Of a stretch of DNA of 64,000 bases, positions 59,591 to 64,000 are shown piece after piece; the stretch's first letter is position 1, and each line of letters opens with the position of its first letter. A program made the translations under genes and the position numbers. Source of the stretch: Oenanthe sinensis (lineage: Eukaryota > Streptophyta > Magnoliopsida > Apiales > Apiaceae); assembly GCA_028671895.1 (NCBI GenBank), contig CM053813.1, positions 46,098,501 through 46,162,500 on the forward strand, given 5' to 3'. A model generated the notes under the pieces. It saw nothing but the letters and a program-made list of their open reading frames with translations. It had not been told where the DNA came from and ran no database searches.

Positions 59591-61026
59591 AGGCTATATA
59601 ATTAACAAATAAGCTTCTAAACAGGGGATCTAACAACACGAAAGTGTGCCCACATTTAATTTTGTTCTCCGAAAAGTGTATTCATCCACCATGCATCGTG
59701 CTAATTGTACTGTATATCGTTACAAACTATTGTTGCATGTCGAGGAATAAGCTTAAACCATTACCGGCAAATCCCCCCCCCCCCAATCCTTACCATTTCT
59801 ATTTACCTCTCCAAGTTGCCATTCATTTTGATGTTCTTCTGAAAGGTAGTAGTAAATAAATCCAAGCAGAAGACAATCGTGTAAACATGACAAAGAAATG
59901 GTCATGTTTATGTATAAAAGCAGACGATTAGCTGCAGATTTCTTTCACACAAATGGAACATGCTAAAACGCATGGGATGACTATACACGACTAATTTTAC
60001 TTTGTTTTAATCCAGATTTCCGCAATATTATTAATGCGCATTGTAAAAGCGATGACTCTGCTTCAAGGTGCCACGCCAGACTTTACCCAGACTGGAATCC
60101 ATATTATAATTTGTATATGCCCAAAAGTCTAAAATGAGCGTCATCAAAAGGAAGTAAATGAATATCCTTCACTATATGGTAAAAATTCTGTAATATTACA
60201 GTAAACTATATAGTAAAAATTCTGTAATATCACAGTAAAATGCAACCAAGGAAATTAGGAAAGTAAGGCAACTAATTGAGAACTGAATGCTCCTTGTGTT
60301 GACACTATTCCTGGATCTATTTGTTAAATATGCACTAGTTACTAATTCACCAAGAAAGAAGTGTTTGTCTGACAAACGGGCGAGAAGTGTTTGTCTGACA
60401 AACGGGGCATGTGCCTCTCCTAAAACAAAATTTGACGAAATTTTCACAAAAATATAGAAGTGTCCATCTAAAAATTGAATTTTATAAGGGTGTATACTCA
60501 AAAATAGTACGTGCCCCCCTTAAATATATGATATGTTGGGCCTTGCATGTGGATACACCTTCAGAAACAGATTAGGTGTAAAAGGTCAAAATGATTTATC
60601 CATAAAAAGAAGAGAGCTTGTGCCGTCTTGAGAAAAGTGTTGCAGTTTTGAGTACTGCAGTAGTTCTTTACAGTTGCTGATCACATGTGTTACCCCATAT
60701 GTGTTGCAACAAAGAATATTAAGTGTTGCAGTAGTTATAATAGTTATTGCTATAAAACAATGTTGCCAGAAAAAGTGTTTCACTAGTCAGCCAAAAACTA
60801 TAGAAGGCCTAGTGTTACATTAAGTTCTGGCCACACTTATTCACAGTTGCATTAGATTTCTGAAAGTGTTGCTACAGAATCCTCTATACGAACGGTCATT
60901 TAGTTTTAATGTAAAAAAAATGTAGATTTTGGTATGTATGGCAACATCGAAAAACTAACACTTAGATTTTTTGGAGTAACATAGATGCAGCTGAAATGCA
61001 TATTAAGAAAGACAGAGCACATTGTA
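59591..61026. other. Spacer between the two duplicated MIR399 segments
   Basis: No gene supported. It holds a run of 11 C at 59777-59787, two tandem copies of GGTAAAAATTCTGTAATAT-type sequence near 60178-60238, and two copies of GAGAAGTGTTTGTCTGACAAACGGG-type sequence at about 60354-60408. Confidence 0.4.
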
Positions 61027-61062
61027 TTGACTGAGGAATGTTTTTAGGATCATTTAATTAAT

Positions 61063-61206
61063 TTGTACAGCTGAATTGCAGGGCAAATCTCCCTTGGCGG
61101 TGAGCTCTCATCACTAATATGCCATGTGAAATTCAATGTTCACAATCTGCAATCATATTAAGTAGCTACTGCCAGTGAAGTATTGCCCAGTAATACATCA
61201 GTACAT
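61063..61206 (-). ncRNA. MIR399: MIR399 precursor D (variant mature sequence)
   Basis: Hairpin on the minus strand, sister of C. The mature part at 61099-61079 is CGCCAAGGGAGAUUUG plus CCCUG. It shares G7 with C and in addition starts with C instead of U; the usual AGO1 loading prefers a 5' U, so this copy may be poorly loaded or start one base off. The opposite arm (61169-61190) reads GGGCAAUACUUCACUGGCAG. The outer stem closes with GTAC as in C. TATA-like TATTTATATAG at 61240-61250 and a P1BS at 61306 lie upstream. Confidence 0.85.
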
Positions 61207-61240
61207 TTTCTTGCCTCATTAAAGTTTGGATGATTTTCTC

Positions 61241-61250
61241 TATATAAATA
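61241..61250 (-). promoter_or_regulatory. TATA box of MIR399 D
   Basis: TATTTATATA on the minus strand, about 35 bp upstream of the hairpin base, at the same place as in copy C. Confidence 0.5.
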
Positions 61251-61305
61251 GGGGAGCTAGAGACTTGAAGCAAGTTCAGAATTTGATGTGTCTTGCATGC
61301 AAATT

Positions 61306-61313
61306 GGATATTC
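61306..61313 (-). promoter_or_regulatory. P1BS upstream of MIR399 D
   Basis: GGATATTC, exact to GNATATNC, about 100 bp upstream of hairpin D. It is kept between the two duplicated segments although the neighbouring bases have drifted. Confidence 0.65.
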
Positions 61314-62070
61314 TCCGTTTATTCAACTTTCATAGAGTAAAAAACATACATGAAAAATATTCCCCTCATAACCTCAACATTTGATTACTTTATAAAAGCT
61401 GAGATACAGAGATAGTGTATTTATCTTTTTCTATTTCCTTAGTCTTCTATTGAATTATATATCGGCCTTTGGTATTTCAATGGGACCCAATTGCAAAGAG
61501 GTATGAACTTCAAGGAAAAGAATATCATTCAGACGATAACATTCCCGAATTCAATGCAATGTGCTCATTTTGGTGCCATTTTCAGTTGAAATATTATTCC
61601 AAAAAAAAAAATCTTATAAAAGAAATCCGGAAATTTTTATCAGCTGAGCTATCAGTTGATGCACTTGGATTAAATGAATTTCTTTCGCTAATTTGCTAAT
61701 ACAATTGCCTTAAACCTTCACCGACTTATTTCTGATTAACTTAGCATCGACATTTGGAACTATATCTTGACGTGATAGGGAACCTGTATATTGATTATTT
61801 CAATGTTCTTTGCTAAGGTATATTTTCAGCATATGCTAATGAGCTTATACTGTTGTGCATATCCGACAACTAGTTGTCAACCCATATACTACGAAAGCAG
61901 TATATTTTTGGTTTATGTTGAGAATGGAGAACGAGAAGTCATCAAAGTTAAAGGAATCAAATTAAAGTGTCATCTTCTTTTATTTTGGTTGGGAATATGC
62001 AGATTTTTCTTTCTTTCTGTATTGATGTAGACAAGTCGATCTCTGTCTGTACCTCAAGTCTATCAACTTG

Positions 62071-62702
62071 AAATCCATCTATTCCAAGCTAAACACATGC
62101 CACATATTTTTAGATTTTCAGTCGCCGGAATAGTGTATTGACGCTTATAAAGTATCGCATGAAAAAATGATTTTCAAACGTAAATTATAGTCTATATAAT
62201 AAGTTACGGATCAAAAAATTAAGCCTAAAGCTAGATATATAGTATTATAGAGCTTTGTTCAGTGGAGTACTGTACAAATTGTAAACCTATATATTCTGCA
62301 TATAATTTTATAATATATTATAAGTAAAATATGATGCATGACATAATCTCCGATTAATACTTCATCTACGGTTCTTCATTGAACTTTTGCCTAATATTAT
62401 ATACCAATAAGTTTTTAATATATTTTTTACTTCCACAAAAATATTCAACTCATAATATCAATCATTCTCTTGGTGAGTTTTGAAAACCAACCTGGTTACC
62501 ATACTGAAAATCCTAGTGTTAACATAGTGTTTTTCATACTATATATGATATGATGAGTCTCAATTCATGACAAAAAGAACTGAAGCTTTATCCACTTGGT
62601 ACAAAAATATATATATAGTTATTGCATCAGTAAAAAGGTCACTGTGCATTGCCTCGAGCCCTCGACCAACAATTAAAAACATGCAACCCATGCAAGTAAT
62701 GT
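62071..62702. other. Intergenic
   Basis: AT-rich, nothing recognised. Confidence 0.4.
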
Positions 62703-62710
62703 TACGAAAT

Positions 62711-63557
62711 TAGAGCTGACCAAACGAGCGAGCCAAACCGGCTCGCGGGCTCGTGGACGGCACATGAAGCTGCCCGGGCCGTGCCGAGTCAAGCCGGTTC
62801 TCAAAAAAGCTGACTCGTGTGCAGTTCGGCGGGTTGGGCGGGTTTATTTATTTATTTAATTTTAAAATTTTAAAGGTATTAAAAAATATACGAATGTTTT
62901 TGACATAAAAGAGGATGGTACATCTATAAATTTTTTTAATTAAAAAATATTTTACAAGTAATTTAAGAGGACTTCTCTCTAAAAAAACGGAACAAACCGT
63001 TTGTAAATATTAAACATATTAAAAAAAATATTAGACCAAAACACACAATATTCTGTATATGAAAGATAATTATTAGACCAAAATCGATATATAATTATAT
63101 TTTGATATCTTACTATTAAGTAATATTAGGTGATATTTATTTTAATATAATTAAAATATATCTCTAAGATACATAAATCTTATTTTTTTTGCTATATCAA
63201 ATTTTATTTTTTTAAATACAAATAAATAAATGTGAAATTATATAAAAATATTCTCAAATATAATGTTTAATTAGATTAAAATTATTAGTTAAAGACTAAA
63301 ATAAATATAAAATTAATTAAATAAAATATTAAACGTGCCGAGCTGAGGCGGGTTAGGCCAGCTGAAGCTTGTTAGGCGAGCTGAGGCGGGTTAGGCGCGC
63401 CGGTCCGTGCCGGTTCCGGTTCACTCCAAACCAACTCGTGCCCGGCTCATTTTTTTAACTGTTCATGCCGGTTTTTGAACCAGCCCGGTTTGCACGCGAA
63501 TGTCACAAGTTGAAGGGCGAGTCCGGGCGAGCCGACCTGCCCGTTTGGCCGGCTCTA
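62711..63557. mobile_element. Non-autonomous hAT element, 847 bp
   Basis: The ends TAGAGCTGACCAAACG and CGTTTGGCCGGCTCTA are inverted with two mismatches. An exact 8-bp duplication TACGAAAT flanks it (62703-62710, 63558-63565). Both ends are strikingly GC-rich (GAGCGAGCC, GGGCGGGTT, GGCGAGCTGAGGCGGGTT) around a very AT-rich core without ORF. Confidence 0.9.
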
Positions 63558-63639
63558 TACGAAATGATGCCAAACAGTGCGCATGCTGCATGCAGCTAAC
63601 CGACGCCAAAAATTACAGGCCTTGTTAATTATAGGGCTG

Positions 63640-64000
63640 CTCGATTAAATTTTATTACAGTAAAATCTCGATAAATGAATAATCTGACAAATGAATGAAA
63701 TAAATAAAATTTTTGGTTCCAATTTGGATAAATGGACTTAATGAATAAGCATAAACGAATAAATAAAAATGTAATTTTTATAGGTTTAATGTAAATACAA
63801 ATGAATAATCACTATATCTTAAATAATATATTTTTATTTATATAATATATGAATACATTTCATCTAATAATAATTTTCAAATATATTAATAAATCATATT
63901 TTTTCGAAAAATACCTCTAAATGTTTTGTTTCTTCCCTCCACCAAAATGCATCTTATCATTAATTTTGTATAATACATGATATTGTGCACTTTATCTATT
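63640..64000. repeat. Start of an AT-rich repeat, cut by the window end
   Basis: ACAGTAAAATCTCGATAAAT and following TAAATGAATAA words resemble a common plant repeat end (CAGTAAAAYCTC.ATAAAT). The other end lies outside the window. Confidence 0.35.

Larger units (their letters stand above)
61027..62070. repeat. Duplicated segment, copy 2 (with MIR399 D)
   Basis: Counterpart of 58350-59590. The plus-strand frames found in both copies do not agree with each other in sequence, which argues that the duplicated part is non-coding promoter DNA. Confidence 0.8.

Noticed and set aside
1..64000. tRNA, rRNA, or an IPS1/At4-type miR399 mimic
   Set aside because: Looked for by eye, including a mimic site with a central bulge near the MIR399 cluster; none found.

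Overview
The window is nuclear DNA of a eudicot plant. It is AT-rich, its genes have introns with GT/AG borders, it carries a TIR-type NLR gene, plant DUF1685 genes and MIR399 precursors, and most of its length is made of transposable elements. Nothing bacterial or organellar was seen. The species cannot be named from the sequence alone.

Layout. 1-2.4 kb: a truncated Ty3/gypsy pol with one in-frame stop, fused to a stray copy of exon 1 of a WD40 gene. 3-7.6 kb: MITEs, a broken U11/U12-31K-like pseudogene, and a gypsy LTR with primer-binding site and start of gag, nested in a MITE. 7.8-14.5 kb (minus): a decayed TNL resistance gene (TIR exon, NB-ARC/LRR exon with 201-bp LRR repeats, C-JID-like exon) whose last intron holds a LINE fragment. 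16-24.3 kb: Stowaway MITEs and a nearly intact hAT transposon sitting inside one of them with an exact 8-bp target duplication. 25.1-29.4 kb (minus): scattered exons of a WDR53-like WD40 gene, with another nested MITE pair in an intron. 31-36.5 kb: hairpin elements and the broken 3' end of an O-fucosyltransferase gene. 37.5-52.5 kb: two DUF1685 genes on the minus strand flank a pair of SDR oxidoreductase genes on the plus strand; a full-length but inactivated LINE (16-bp target duplication) lies between the SDR genes, and a Mutator-like foldback element lies upstream. 53.3-55.2 kb: a 1.1-kb direct tandem duplication.

55.3-61.3 kb is the most interesting part. Four MIR399 hairpins lie on the minus strand. 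Two are close tandem copies with the canonical mature sequence; two belong to a duplicated segment of about 1.1 kb and carry variant mature sequences. Three have a perfect P1BS (GNATATNC, the PHR1 site) just upstream, and three have TATA-like boxes, so the cluster looks like a phosphate-starvation microRNA array that grew by local duplication. 62.7-64 kb: a non-autonomous hAT element with an exact 8-bp target duplication, then the start of another repeat.

The intact-looking protein genes are the two SDR genes, the two DUF1685 genes, the hAT transposase and possibly one small hydrophobic-start protein. All other protein-coding signals are broken or partial. Family names come from recognising conserved motifs by eye, without a database search.
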